Below the pieces are notes generated by a model that did not search any database, was not told where the DNA came from, and worked only from the letters and a program-made list of their open reading frames with translations. The position numbers and the translations under genes were made by a program. Shown here in pieces: positions 48,949-57,091 of a stretch of 64,000 bases of DNA; positions within the stretch are counted from its first letter, which is position 1, and every line of letters starts with the position of its first letter. The DNA is from Sarcina sp. DSM 11001. Lineage in GTDB: Bacteria > Bacillota > Clostridia > Lachnospirales > Lachnospiraceae. The stretch spans positions 1 through 64,000 of the forward strand of contig NZ_FNFZ01000012.1 in NCBI RefSeq assembly GCF_900101015.1, in the 5' to 3' direction.

Positions 48949-48956
48949 AGGATAAA

Positions 48957-50153
48957 ATGAACATCAGAAAATTAGTACTGCCTGTATTGGCATGGATCAT
49001 TTGCATAGTGGGGGCTTACAAACTTTATACTCTTGTCCGGGCAGATCAGGCCGCGCAGGAGGAGAGATATGCGGTTCTCCAGATGCAGGCGGCTGCCAGT
49101 GAAGAGACTGAAGTCGAGAAACTGGAAAAACAAACGGATATTTACGACAAATTGTACTCACAGATCGATGTGAATGATTTTATCTGCTGGGGGGACAGCG
49201 CGATGGCGGGAAACGGCTCCCGCTCTCTCCCGAATGTCTTGAAAAAGGTGATAGAAGATAATCTCTTTTCATCCCTCAAAAAAAGCTTCAGCCGGGTGCT
49301 GGATACAGATGAATATACGACACCCTCTGTGAAGGTAAACAATATGGGGGTCACCGGTGAGGGAATGCGTCAGATCCTGGTGCGTGCAGGGGTAAATATC
49401 ATGGAGACCGGCGAGTCGATCACGATTCCATGGGGAACTGAACCAGTTACTGTCAGGTTTATGGATGATGAAGCATGGGACAGGCTGGATCCCAAAAAGA
49501 ACCCGGACGAGCAGCTGAAGTTTGCGAGACAGAAGACTGTCGATTTCGGCAAGGTTTACATTGACGGGATCCGGGGATCTCTGGTTACGACAGATAACTG
49601 GTTCGATTCCGGCCATCCTCAGTATGCTTTCGTCAGAAAAGAAGAGGGGGACAGCACTTATGTGCGGTCAGGGACAGAGATCGAGATCGAAACCGCGACC
49701 AGGTATCTCGGCGATACACCTGTTTTCTTCTTCGAAAACGATTCCGGCCGCTCCATTGACGGATTCGTGACCGATATCGAAAAACTGGTGAACCGTTACG
49801 CCATTGACGAAGTCCCTGAGACTGACCCATCAGAGGAAACGTCACAGGAAGAGGAAAAAGAAAACAGCCCGGATGATGAAAATGCAGAAGAAAGCGACGC
49901 CTCCGCAGAACCTGCTTACGACCGCCCCTTCGTGGTGATCTGTACTGCGCTGGAGGATTCTGACCTGGATAAGGCTCTGAGAAGGCGGTTCGGCACCCGC
50001 TATATTCGAAACGATGACTATGCCAGCGAGATGACGGAACGCAATTACAAAAAGCTCGCCCAGGAAGTCTTTGACAACCTCGATTCCCAGGGGTGCTTTA
50101 CTGAGGTTCAGGCACAGATCCTCATGGCTGTCCAGGAGGCAGAGGGGCTTTGA
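48957..50153 (+). CDS. Membrane-anchored SGNH/GDSL-like protein
   Basis: About 398 residues from the chosen ATG, which has AGGAGATAAGGA just upstream. An in-frame ATG at 48732 would add 75 residues encoded mostly by an 18-bp tandem array and is not preferred. One helix lies at about 6-24. The outer domain has block I WGDSAMAGNGS and block II VNNMGVTGEG of SGNH hydrolases, then a beta-rich insertion of about 100 residues (ITIPWGTEPVTVRF through the ENDSG segment), an acidic linker, and a C-terminal FVVICTALEDSD strand. The final DxxH of the catalytic set is not evident, so activity is uncertain. Members may act as O-acetyl esterases or transferases on wall glycans. Confidence 0.7.
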   Translation: MNIRKLVLPVLAWIICIVGAYKLYTLVRADQAAQEERYAVLQMQAAASEETEVEKLEKQTDIYDKLYSQIDVNDFICWGDSAMAGNGSRSLPNVLKKVIEDNLFSSLKKSFSRVLDTDEYTTPSVKVNNMGVTGEGMRQILVRAGVNIMETGESITIPWGTEPVTVRFMDDEAWDRLDPKKNPDEQLKFARQKTVDFGKVYIDGIRGSLVTTDNWFDSGHPQYAFVRKEEGDSTYVRSGTEIEIETATRYLGDTPVFFFENDSGRSIDGFVTDIEKLVNRYAIDEVPETDPSEETSQEEEKENSPDDENAEESDASAEPAYDRPFVVICTALEDSDLDKALRRRFGTRYIRNDDYASEMTERNYKKLAQEVFDNLDSQGCFTEVQAQILMAVQEAEGL

Positions 50154-50170
50154 TATACTGGCCTGTGACG

Positions 50171-50206
50171 TCAGGTATTTAATATAACATCAGGTATTTA
50201 ATATAA
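50171..50206 (+). repeat. Exact 17-bp direct repeat, 19-bp period
   Basis: TCAGGTATTTAATATAA at 50171-50187 and 50190-50206, in the AT-rich spacer before the LCP gene. Confidence 0.9.
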
Positions 50207-50330
50207 TAACCGTATGCAATATCAATGGTATATGATTACATGGAGTTCATGGAATTGTACGCAATATCTGATTTATCAGCATTTTTATTAGTTTTCTCAG
50301 ATTATTCAAATAGGGTATATTAAGTTTTTT

Positions 50331-51815
50331 ATGGAACGCACATTGGAATTTTTAAAAAAATGGAAGGAACCTGTTTTCCAGGCCCTTATATCTATTGTTC
50401 TGCTGGCCCTGATGTTTTCATGCGGAATGATTCCCCTTAAATATATGGGAATCGCAGTGCTGATCGCACTGTTACTGCTGGCTCTGACTTTTCTGGCTGT
50501 GAGAAGCAGGAATACTGCTGTCAGGTCTGTCGGGATCATACTGGCTGTCCTCACCTGTCTTGTGTGTGTTATTGGCGCTTTGCTGATTCAGCATGTTATG
50601 AATAAGCTGAATCAGATGGCGGGGGCGGAAACACAGATCGAGAATATCGTTGTCATGGTAAACGACACTGATTGTGCGCTCGCAATAGCGGATACCCCCG
50701 GCTATTCATTTGGTGTCTTTGAAGGAGCGGATTCTGAACTGATCGATCAGATGATCGACGATGTTCAGCAGTTGAACGGAGATGGAGAGATACAGAAGCG
50801 GGTCTTCGATTCGCCCCTTACTCTGGCTGAAGCCCTGCTCGATGGAGATGTCGACGCGGCGATCTGTAACAAAGCCTATCTGTCTCTTTTAGAGGACTCT
50901 GTCCCTGACTATTCCAAACAGGCAAAGATCATCTACGAGAAGGAATATGAGACAGACCCTGACCGGTGGGAACGGATGTCTGCCCTGGATGAAGATCAGA
51001 CCGGGAACGGAGAGTCTATGGATGAGACATCGGAAAATGCTTCCCTCACAGACCACTCCTTTAGTGTCCTGATCAGCGGAATTGATGTTGACGGACCGAT
51101 CACCGCCACCAGCCGGAGCGATGTCAATATTATTATGACAGTCAACCCGATGAAGCAGAGGATCCTGCTGACTTCAACCCCCAGGGATTACTATGTCCAT
51201 ATTCCCTATGTTTCCGGAGAAGAACTGGACAAGCTGACCCATGCAGGTATCTATGGTGTAAAAACATCGATGAAAACACTGGAGAACCTGTACGGAGTGG
51301 GAATCTCTGATTACATCAGGATCAATTTTGATTCCCTGATCCAGCTGGTGGATGTGCTGGGAGGCGTGGATGTGAAGTCAGAGGTGGAGTTCAGTTCCGG
51401 CTCCTACCATTTTGTCAAAGGAATGAATCACCTGAACGGAGACCAGGCGCTGGTCTTTTCCCGCGTGAGACACGCGTTTGCCGACGGAGACATCCAGCGC
51501 GGAAAAAACCAGATGAACGTCCTGACAGCGATTCTGAACAAACTGCAGTCCCGCGCGCTTTTGAAAAACCCGGCAGATGTCCTGGATGTGATCAGTCAGA
51601 GCATGCAGACCAGCTTTTCGACTTCCCAGATCACAAAAACGATCGCCTGGCAGCTGGAAAACAGGCACAGATGGGAAATCAAGAGACAATCAGTCACTGG
51701 ATCCTCTGATTCACAGGAGACCTTTTCCATGCCCGGGACAGAACTTTCTGTGATCTGGCCGGATGAAGACAGCGTCAGGGAGGCAGCCGGAAAGATCAGG
51801 GATGAATTAAAGTGA
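50331..51815 (+). CDS. LytR-CpsA-Psr (LCP) family glycopolymer ligase
   Basis: A 494-residue protein with three N-terminal helices (about 18-34, 40-56, 66-88). An outer segment of about 130 residues (95-225) carries SPLTLAEALLDGDVDAAICN, which looks like a periplasmic-binding-type fold. The LCP domain (about 240-400) has the catalytic arginine and aspartate sites: LISGIDVDG, SRSDVNIIMTVNP, LLTSTPRDYYV, YGVGISDYIRINFDSLIQLVDVLGGVDV, and FSRVRHAFADGDIQRGKNQMNVL. LCP enzymes attach polymers from undecaprenyl carriers to peptidoglycan. Its place after the EPS locus suggests it anchors that EPS. Confidence 0.92.
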   Translation: MERTLEFLKKWKEPVFQALISIVLLALMFSCGMIPLKYMGIAVLIALLLLALTFLAVRSRNTAVRSVGIILAVLTCLVCVIGALLIQHVMNKLNQMAGAETQIENIVVMVNDTDCALAIADTPGYSFGVFEGADSELIDQMIDDVQQLNGDGEIQKRVFDSPLTLAEALLDGDVDAAICNKAYLSLLEDSVPDYSKQAKIIYEKEYETDPDRWERMSALDEDQTGNGESMDETSENASLTDHSFSVLISGIDVDGPITATSRSDVNIIMTVNPMKQRILLTSTPRDYYVHIPYVSGEELDKLTHAGIYGVKTSMKTLENLYGVGISDYIRINFDSLIQLVDVLGGVDVKSEVEFSSGSYHFVKGMNHLNGDQALVFSRVRHAFADGDIQRGKNQMNVLTAILNKLQSRALLKNPADVLDVISQSMQTSFSTSQITKTIAWQLENRHRWEIKRQSVTGSSDSQETFSMPGTELSVIWPDEDSVREAAGKIRDELK

Positions 51816-51898
51816 CAGCAGGACATTGTCCTGTCATAGACGTATCATCTGCAGATTTTGTAAATATAAAGTAAATATTAAGTTAAGAGGCAATCGAT

Positions 51899-53905
51899 TT
51901 GATTAAAAATAAAACAAATCCAACGGATACAGAACTGAAGGTTCCTGCAGAGACCGGAGAAGAGACAGCAAATGCTGAATCTGGAACCGGAGAGCAGACA
52001 ACAGCTGAAGGATCTGGATCGGGAGAGCAGACGATAGTTGCAGGATCTGAAGCCCCCGAATCTGAAGCTCCTGAAGCCGGATCTTTGACAGATGAATCTC
52101 CGACAGATGATTCTGTCTCAGCTGCCCCTTCCGAGGTTCCTGAAGGCAGTCCTTCTGGAGCCGGGATTCCTGAAAGTAATCCATCTGAGGCTGAAGCTTC
52201 AGACGGTGCCCCTTCTGAAGCCGGGACACTGGAGAGCAGCCAATCCGATGCTGCTGCCCCGGAAAACGAGAGTAGCTCTTCAGAGACCACTCCATCAGAA
52301 ACACCAGCCCCTGAAAATACCTCTCCGGAAGCTGAGACACCGGAGAGCAGCCCTTCCGGCGTTTCTGCCACGGAAAACGAGAGCAGTCCTTCTCAGGTCC
52401 AGACTCCCGGATCTGAAATCCCTGCGGTGGAAGACCCCGAAGAGAAGAAAAAAAAGAAAAAGAAAAGACGTTCTCTGCTGGCTTTCTGGCTGTCTTTCCT
52501 GATCCTGGCCGGGGCTCTCGGCGGGATCTACTATTATGGCTATCAGTATTGCCAGACGCATTTCATGCCGGGGACGACAATCAACGGGTACGACTGCAGT
52601 GATATGACTGTGGATGAGGCGCAGAGATGGTTTGATATCGCGGCAAAGAATTATGTCATGAACATCCGCTTCCGCGGGGGAGCGACGGAGACGCTGAGTG
52701 CTGAAGACATGGGTTTCTCCTATCAGCCCGACGGCAGCATCGACGTCCTTCTGCAGAATCAGGATGAAACTTTCTGGCCCAAGTATTATCTGGAGGAGAA
52801 TCATTATACGATAACGCCGACGGGCACTTATGATCCCGACGTTCTCGAGGCTTCGCTCCGGGCTCTTCCCGAACTGCAGGAAGAGAATATGATCCTCCCT
52901 GAGGACGCCTATATTCAGTTCCGGGACGGCACGGAAGATACAGACGGCGAATTTGTGATCGTTCCGGATGTCAAGGGCAGTACGATCGATCTGGATCAGC
53001 TCGCCGCAGGTGTCGGCGACGCGGCTGCCCGCTATGAGGAGATGGTCGATGCGGAGGAGATCCCGTATGCCTACAAGACGGCCGGCACCCAGGCGGATGA
53101 CGCGAAGCTGGTAGCCCGCTGTATGGACCTCAACGATATGGTCGGCGCCAGCCTCACCTACGTGATGCCTGACAAAGAAGAGATCAGGCTCAATTCGGAT
53201 ATTCTGAAAGACTGGCTGGTCAAGGATAAAAAGGGAAGGCTCGTCAAGGACGAAGAGATCTGGAAGGAAAAGATCAGTGATTTCGTCCAGACCCTTGCGG
53301 ACAATGGAAATACAGTCGGAATGAAGAGGCACTTCAATGCGACGCTTCAGGGTCCGATCGTGGTCGAAGGCGGCTTCTATGGATACGCGGTCGACCAGGA
53401 AGCTGAGAGAAACCGGCTTGCAAAGGATCTCGAAAACTGTGTAAAGGATACCCGCACCCCGATTTATTGGAACTTACCCTATAATGAGGAGACTGAATAT
53501 GACGGCATAGGCACGACCTACATCGAGGCTGACCTGAGCGCCCAGCACGTCTGGTGTTATATACAGGGCAGGCTCGTCATGGACTGCGACTGCGTAAGCG
53601 GGACGATGAACGACGGTCACGCCACACTCGCCGGTGTCCACGGGATCATGTTTAAGAAAAGAAACGCTCTGCTTCAGGGGCTCATGCCGAACAGCAGTAC
53701 AGAATACGAGTATGAGACGGAAGTCAAATACTGGATGCCTTTTTATACAGATGTCGGCTTCCATGATGCCTGGTGGCGCGCTGACTTCGGAGGAGATATC
53801 TACCTCAAGGACGGTTCGCACGGATGCATCAACCTGCCTCCGGAGGCTGCGGAAGAACTTTTTTCCTATTGTGATGAAAATATGCCGGTTGTAGTTTATT
53901 ATTAA
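51899..53905 (+). CDS. Membrane-anchored L,D-transpeptidase (YkuD)
   Basis: A 668-residue protein. Residues 1-180 are acidic, Ser/Pro/Glu-rich degenerate repeats without a signal. A KKKKKKKRR stop sequence and one helix (about 190-212) put this tail in the cytosol. Outside are two peptidoglycan-binding-type segments (about 225-500) and a C-terminal YkuD domain (about 535-668) with the catalytic GSHGCINLPPEAAEEL (His641, Cys643). It crosslinks stem peptides 3-3 or attaches proteins. The start is TTG at 51899 with AAGAGG 8 bases upstream. The long cytosolic tail is unusual for the family. Confidence 0.92.
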   Translation: MIKNKTNPTDTELKVPAETGEETANAESGTGEQTTAEGSGSGEQTIVAGSEAPESEAPEAGSLTDESPTDDSVSAAPSEVPEGSPSGAGIPESNPSEAEASDGAPSEAGTLESSQSDAAAPENESSSSETTPSETPAPENTSPEAETPESSPSGVSATENESSPSQVQTPGSEIPAVEDPEEKKKKKKKRRSLLAFWLSFLILAGALGGIYYYGYQYCQTHFMPGTTINGYDCSDMTVDEAQRWFDIAAKNYVMNIRFRGGATETLSAEDMGFSYQPDGSIDVLLQNQDETFWPKYYLEENHYTITPTGTYDPDVLEASLRALPELQEENMILPEDAYIQFRDGTEDTDGEFVIVPDVKGSTIDLDQLAAGVGDAAARYEEMVDAEEIPYAYKTAGTQADDAKLVARCMDLNDMVGASLTYVMPDKEEIRLNSDILKDWLVKDKKGRLVKDEEIWKEKISDFVQTLADNGNTVGMKRHFNATLQGPIVVEGGFYGYAVDQEAERNRLAKDLENCVKDTRTPIYWNLPYNEETEYDGIGTTYIEADLSAQHVWCYIQGRLVMDCDCVSGTMNDGHATLAGVHGIMFKKRNALLQGLMPNSSTEYEYETEVKYWMPFYTDVGFHDAWWRADFGGDIYLKDGSHGCINLPPEAAEELFSYCDENMPVVVYY

Positions 53906-54092
53906 AGGTAATAAGTGGCTGGGTGCTGAGATCTAGTGTGACGGCACACTAAAGGAACCCCGGAAAAAGCCTTCGGCATATTTCCCGGCATCCGTTATAA
54001 GACCCCTGCGGATTCCACGTTTGATTTCACGTTTGTGAGACGCAGCAAGGTCGCACGATCGATAATCAAAACCATCATAAGGAGGAGGCGGC

Positions 54093-54701
54093 ATGGCACA
54101 GATCAGGGAGATCATCAGGCAGACACAGAATAAGTTTCTGAACATGTTTGAATTCAGGGGGAAAAATAAAGTCGGACATGATTTCCGCTACTTTGTTGCC
54201 TCCCGCGCGGAATCAGACAGTGATCTGAAGGCGGTCAGCGGTGAGAATCATCCGGACGGTGTCATCATGTATGCACTGTATGGAGAAAAAAAGGACCGGG
54301 TCGTCCTGATCCGTCAATACCGGTTCCCCCTCGGAGGTTTCATTTATGAATTTCCTGCCGGCCTGGTTGAAAAGGGAGAGGACTACAGGGAATGCGCGGT
54401 CCGGGAAATGCACGAGGAGACAGGACTTACCTTTACCCCCGTTCAGGCGGATCCCATGTTTGAGGAGGCCCGTTTCACGACAGCCGGTCTGACTGATGAA
54501 TCCTGCTCCATGGTCTACGGCTACGCAGAGGGAGAGCCCAGCCGCAAATATCTTGAGGAAGGCGAGGAGATCCAGATCGTCCTTGCCGACAGGGAGGAGA
54601 TCCGCCGCATTCTCAAGGAGGAACGCGTTGCCCTGATGTGCGCCTACCAGCTTATGCATTTTCTGGCAGATGAAGAACCCTTTGCTTTTTTGAACATATA
54701 A
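54093..54701 (+). CDS. Nudix hydrolase, ADP-ribose pyrophosphatase type
   Basis: A 202-residue Nudix protein. The Nudix box begins GLVEKGEDYRECAVREMHEE, residues about 90-112, and the segment IYEFPAG before it is typical of NudF/ADP-ribose pyrophosphatases. The substrate by family is ADP-ribose or related nucleotide sugars. AAGGAGGAGG is well placed before the ATG. The 187-bp spacer upstream holds a small hairpin (AGTGTG-ACGG-CACACT at 53935-53950) but no clear promoter. Confidence 0.9.
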   Translation: MAQIREIIRQTQNKFLNMFEFRGKNKVGHDFRYFVASRAESDSDLKAVSGENHPDGVIMYALYGEKKDRVVLIRQYRFPLGGFIYEFPAGLVEKGEDYRECAVREMHEETGLTFTPVQADPMFEEARFTTAGLTDESCSMVYGYAEGEPSRKYLEEGEEIQIVLADREEIRRILKEERVALMCAYQLMHFLADEEPFAFLNI

Positions 54702-54711
54702 GCCCCGGACC

Positions 54712-54785
54712 TGGGGGTTATAAGGCCTTTAAGATTATATGGCCTTTTAAAACTTTTTAAGATTATCAGCCTTTTAAAAATTGAA
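54712..54785 (+). repeat. Degenerate spacer repeat between the Nudix genes
   Basis: Variants of ATATGGCCTTTTAAGATT recur about three times between the first Nudix stop and the second gene. Confidence 0.5.
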
Positions 54786-54828
54786 CGGAGACGTACTTTT
54801 GCTGACGGTTTGTAAGAAAGGTTTGTAA

Positions 54829-55551
54829 GTGGGTATTCAAGAAAAAGAGCACGAAACAGAGATAGCAGAAAACAGCAAAACAGAGGACAAGGGGGCTGTG
54901 GGAACTGTTTCTGCCTCTTCCCTCAGGGACTGGATCACAGAAGGCCATAAAAATCAGATCAGGAATCTGCCCAGAGGGAGTGCGGCTGTTTTGATCCCGA
55001 TCCTGATCAGGGACGGGGCTTATCATGTTCTGTATGAAGTACGTGCAGCAAAGCTCCATACTCAGCCCGGTGAGATCTGTTTTCCCGGCGGGAGGATCGA
55101 ACCCGGAGAGCTTCCTCTGGAAGCTGCCGTGCGCGAAGCGACGGAGGAACTGCTCATCCAAAGGGACCAGATCGAGATCGTCGGAGAACTGGAAAAGACC
55201 ACCGGCCCTGGTATGATTGCTTTTTATTCCTTTATCGGTGTTTTGAACGATTATGAAGGAACATGGTCCGAGGACGAGGTCGAACGCGTCTTCACTATTC
55301 CCCTGGAATGGATCCTGGAGCATGATCCCGATATCTATAAAATATCCCTTGAACGCCATTTCCCGGACGATTTCCCTAATGAATATGTTCCAGGGGGGCC
55401 GGATTACCATTGGAGAAACCAGTACCACACAGTTCCTTTTTATCCGGACGCTGTCCCCAGAAAGGGAGATGAACCCGTTCTCTGGGGTATGACCGCCCGC
55501 GTGACCTATGCGCTGGCTGGACTCCTCCGGGAGGGACGAGTAAAGCTTTAA
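54829..55551 (+). CDS. Nudix hydrolase, CoA pyrophosphatase type (NudL/YeaB-like)
   Basis: A 240-residue protein. The box sequence begins FPGGRIEPGELPLEAAVREA, residues about 86-110, and is preceded by TQPGEICFPGG, the pattern of CoA pyrophosphatases (LHTQPGEICFPGG corresponds to the UPF0035 motif). It should split CoA or acyl-CoA to 3',5'-ADP and phosphopantetheine. The start is GTG at 54829, with AAAGG 7-10 bases before. The first 28 residues are polar and poorly conserved in appearance. It is unrelated in detail to the Nudix gene upstream. Confidence 0.85.
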   Translation: MGIQEKEHETEIAENSKTEDKGAVGTVSASSLRDWITEGHKNQIRNLPRGSAAVLIPILIRDGAYHVLYEVRAAKLHTQPGEICFPGGRIEPGELPLEAAVREATEELLIQRDQIEIVGELEKTTGPGMIAFYSFIGVLNDYEGTWSEDEVERVFTIPLEWILEHDPDIYKISLERHFPDDFPNEYVPGGPDYHWRNQYHTVPFYPDAVPRKGDEPVLWGMTARVTYALAGLLREGRVKL

Positions 55552-55554
55552 AGA

Positions 55555-55735
55555 GAAAAACCGGAATGATCCGGGAAAATCAAGATATCGGAAAGAAAAA
55601 CCGGAATGATCCGGTAAAACGGGATATCGGAAAGAAAAACCGGAATGGTCCGGGGAAAATCGAGATATCGGAAAGAAAAACCGGAATGGTCCTGCAAATC
55701 GGGATATCGGAAAGAAAAACGGAAAACCGTAAAGA
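55555..55735 (+). repeat. 39-41 bp tandem array with hairpin units
   Basis: Four full copies plus a partial (units start at 55555, 55595, 55634, 55675, 55714). Each has GAAAAACCGGAATGATCCGG, in which CCGGA and TCCGG can pair, then a GATATC palindrome. It lies between convergent genes. Unit lengths vary by 1-2 bp and there are no unique spacers, so it is not CRISPR. Confidence 0.92.
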
Positions 55736-55761
55736 GAGCTTGGAAAAGAGTAATAAAAAAC

Positions 55762-55813
55762 GCCCTGCGCGGCTCAAAGGGAGACGCACAGGGCGATGAC
55801 TTGTTTTTTCCTA
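55762..55813 (+). terminator. Possible terminator at the convergent junction
   Basis: CGCCCTG (55762-55768) pairs with CAGGGCG near 55789-55795, with inner CGCG/CGC pairing. TTGTTTTTTCC follows. Confidence 0.55.
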
Positions 55814-55867
55814 TGTATACGTATGACACGTATGATACGTAAGATTCCGTTTTTTATGCGGGCTCCT

Positions 55868-55950
55868 GATCAGTTCAGTGCGGACTAGTTCAATGGACCA
55901 GTTCAGCACGGACCAGTTCAGCACGGACCAGTTCAGTCACGATCAGTTCA
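55868..55950 (+). repeat. 15-bp tandem array overlapping a gene end
   Basis: About six copies of CAGTTCAGCACGGAC-type units; two are identical. The array runs into the stop codon of the minus-strand GH114-like gene and includes its final codons. Confidence 0.85.
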
Positions 55951-56809
55951 GTGCAACATTCGTGGCAATGTAGTAAGAATAGCCGTGGTTTTTGCAGTAC
56001 CTTGCGATTGTCTGGCGCATAGCTGTCCCTCTTGCATATTCAAGCAGGGCGATGGAATAGCCTGCAGCTTTGACTCTCTTGAGGTAAGCTTCATAGTACT
56101 TGCGGTCGGAAGCGAGCTGGATGGCAAATTTGTTTCCGTTGTAATTGGTGATCCTTGTCAGGACTTCTTCCTGCATGACTCCATCGAAGCAGCCCTTTTT
56201 GCCGTTCTTGATGCAGTGGGTTACGAATACGTCGCCGCCGTTGATGATGACTGGCAGTCCTTTATTTTTGCATCTTCTGAGAGTGTAGACGAGGCCGTTA
56301 AAGATGCCGGCGCGGGGGTATACATAGAAAACATCCGTATTGTCGACCCAGAGTCCGTCGACACCCTTTTTCTTGAAGTTTGCAACCAGACTGTTCACTA
56401 CGAAATCCTGCCATTCCTTTTTAGAGGTATCGATCCAGCGCTCATTTTTCCAGTTTGTATAACCACCGATCGTGTATTTCTTGAAACGATTGTAGTAAGA
56501 GCGGTAGGTGGCGATGGAACCGATGCTCAGATAGGTGTAGACCTTGCGTCCGCCTGATTTTAGCTTTTTGATTTCGGCAGCGGTATATTTCTCTGCATCG
56601 ATGACGATGGACTTGTAGTTTTTGACGCGGGAAGTATTGCCGTGCAGATTTACACCGATGAAAACACCCCAGGTTGTGGTCGAGGCTGCGTCAGCCGGTA
56701 CAGAGGTGACAGGCATTATCACAGTAAGGCAGATCGCCGCGGAGAGAAGAAGAGAAAGAAAGCGCTTCTTCATCGTAGTGGTCCGAGTTGTTTTGTTGGT
56801 TTTACTCAA
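55943..56809 (-). CDS. Secreted GH114-like glycoside hydrolase (endo-alpha-1,4-polygalactosaminidase family)
   Basis: A 288-residue exported protein. Signal peptide about residues 1-42 (MKKR then a hydrophobic run, cut near ADAAST). The mature part is a TIM barrel of the GH114/DUF297 type: VYTYLSIGSIATYRSYYNRF, RWIDTSKKEWQDFV, GVDGLWVDNTDVFYVYP (acidic pair), PVIINGGDVFV and VMQEEVLTRI. Family members cut galactosamine-rich polymers; here it may trim the cell's own EPS. The TTG start is supported by AAAGGAGGG 5 bases upstream on the minus strand. It is the only convergent gene in this part apart from the cytidylyltransferase. Confidence 0.82.
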   Translation of the reverse strand: MSKTNKTTRTTTMKKRFLSLLLSAAICLTVIMPVTSVPADAASTTTWGVFIGVNLHGNTSRVKNYKSIVIDAEKYTAAEIKKLKSGGRKVYTYLSIGSIATYRSYYNRFKKYTIGGYTNWKNERWIDTSKKEWQDFVVNSLVANFKKKGVDGLWVDNTDVFYVYPRAGIFNGLVYTLRRCKNKGLPVIINGGDVFVTHCIKNGKKGCFDGVMQEEVLTRITNYNGNKFAIQLASDRKYYEAYLKRVKAAGYSIALLEYARGTAMRQTIARYCKNHGYSYYIATNVALN

Positions 56810-56972
56810 AATAACCCTCCTTTATTTTGGGACTAGATGTTTACGCAGTCGTTTTTCAGATCAGAGGATCCGGTTCTTTCCAGTTCGTAATTCCGGTAAA
56901 GATCCTTTGGGAATCTCCGGTCCTTCGGGACTGCGCAGTGTTCGTTATTCCGTTCTATGGTATTGGAAACAT

Positions 56973-56981
56973 ATTGTAACA
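56973..56981 (-). promoter_or_regulatory. Extended -10 for the GH114-like gene
   Basis: On the minus strand TGT followed by TACAAT, about 160 bp before the TTG start. No clear -35 was seen. The divergent gap 56810-57091 shows nothing else definite. Confidence 0.3.
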
Positions 56982-57091
56982 TCATTTTTATTTTTTGTAT
57001 AGTATTTCATTTTTATGCACTGAAAGCGACATATTCACATAAAAGTTACATTTCAGCGGTTTTTACGGACTGACAGGGGCAGAGTTATATT

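Noticed and set aside
48732-48956. 75-codon N-terminal extension of the SGNH-like protein
   Set aside because: Encoded largely by an 18-bp spacer array; the ATG at 48957 has a far better ribosome site and begins just before the membrane helix.
51883-52371. Ser/Ala-rich minus-strand frame opposite the transpeptidase tail
   Set aside because: Antisense of a repetitive acidic coding segment; no ribosome site.
53935-54060. Hairpin-rich spacer as riboswitch or mobile element end
   Set aside because: Only one small hairpin is clear; no aptamer motif, no T tract, no flanking duplication.
55555-55735. CRISPR array
   Set aside because: Units are contiguous and degenerate with no unique spacers, and there are no cas genes.
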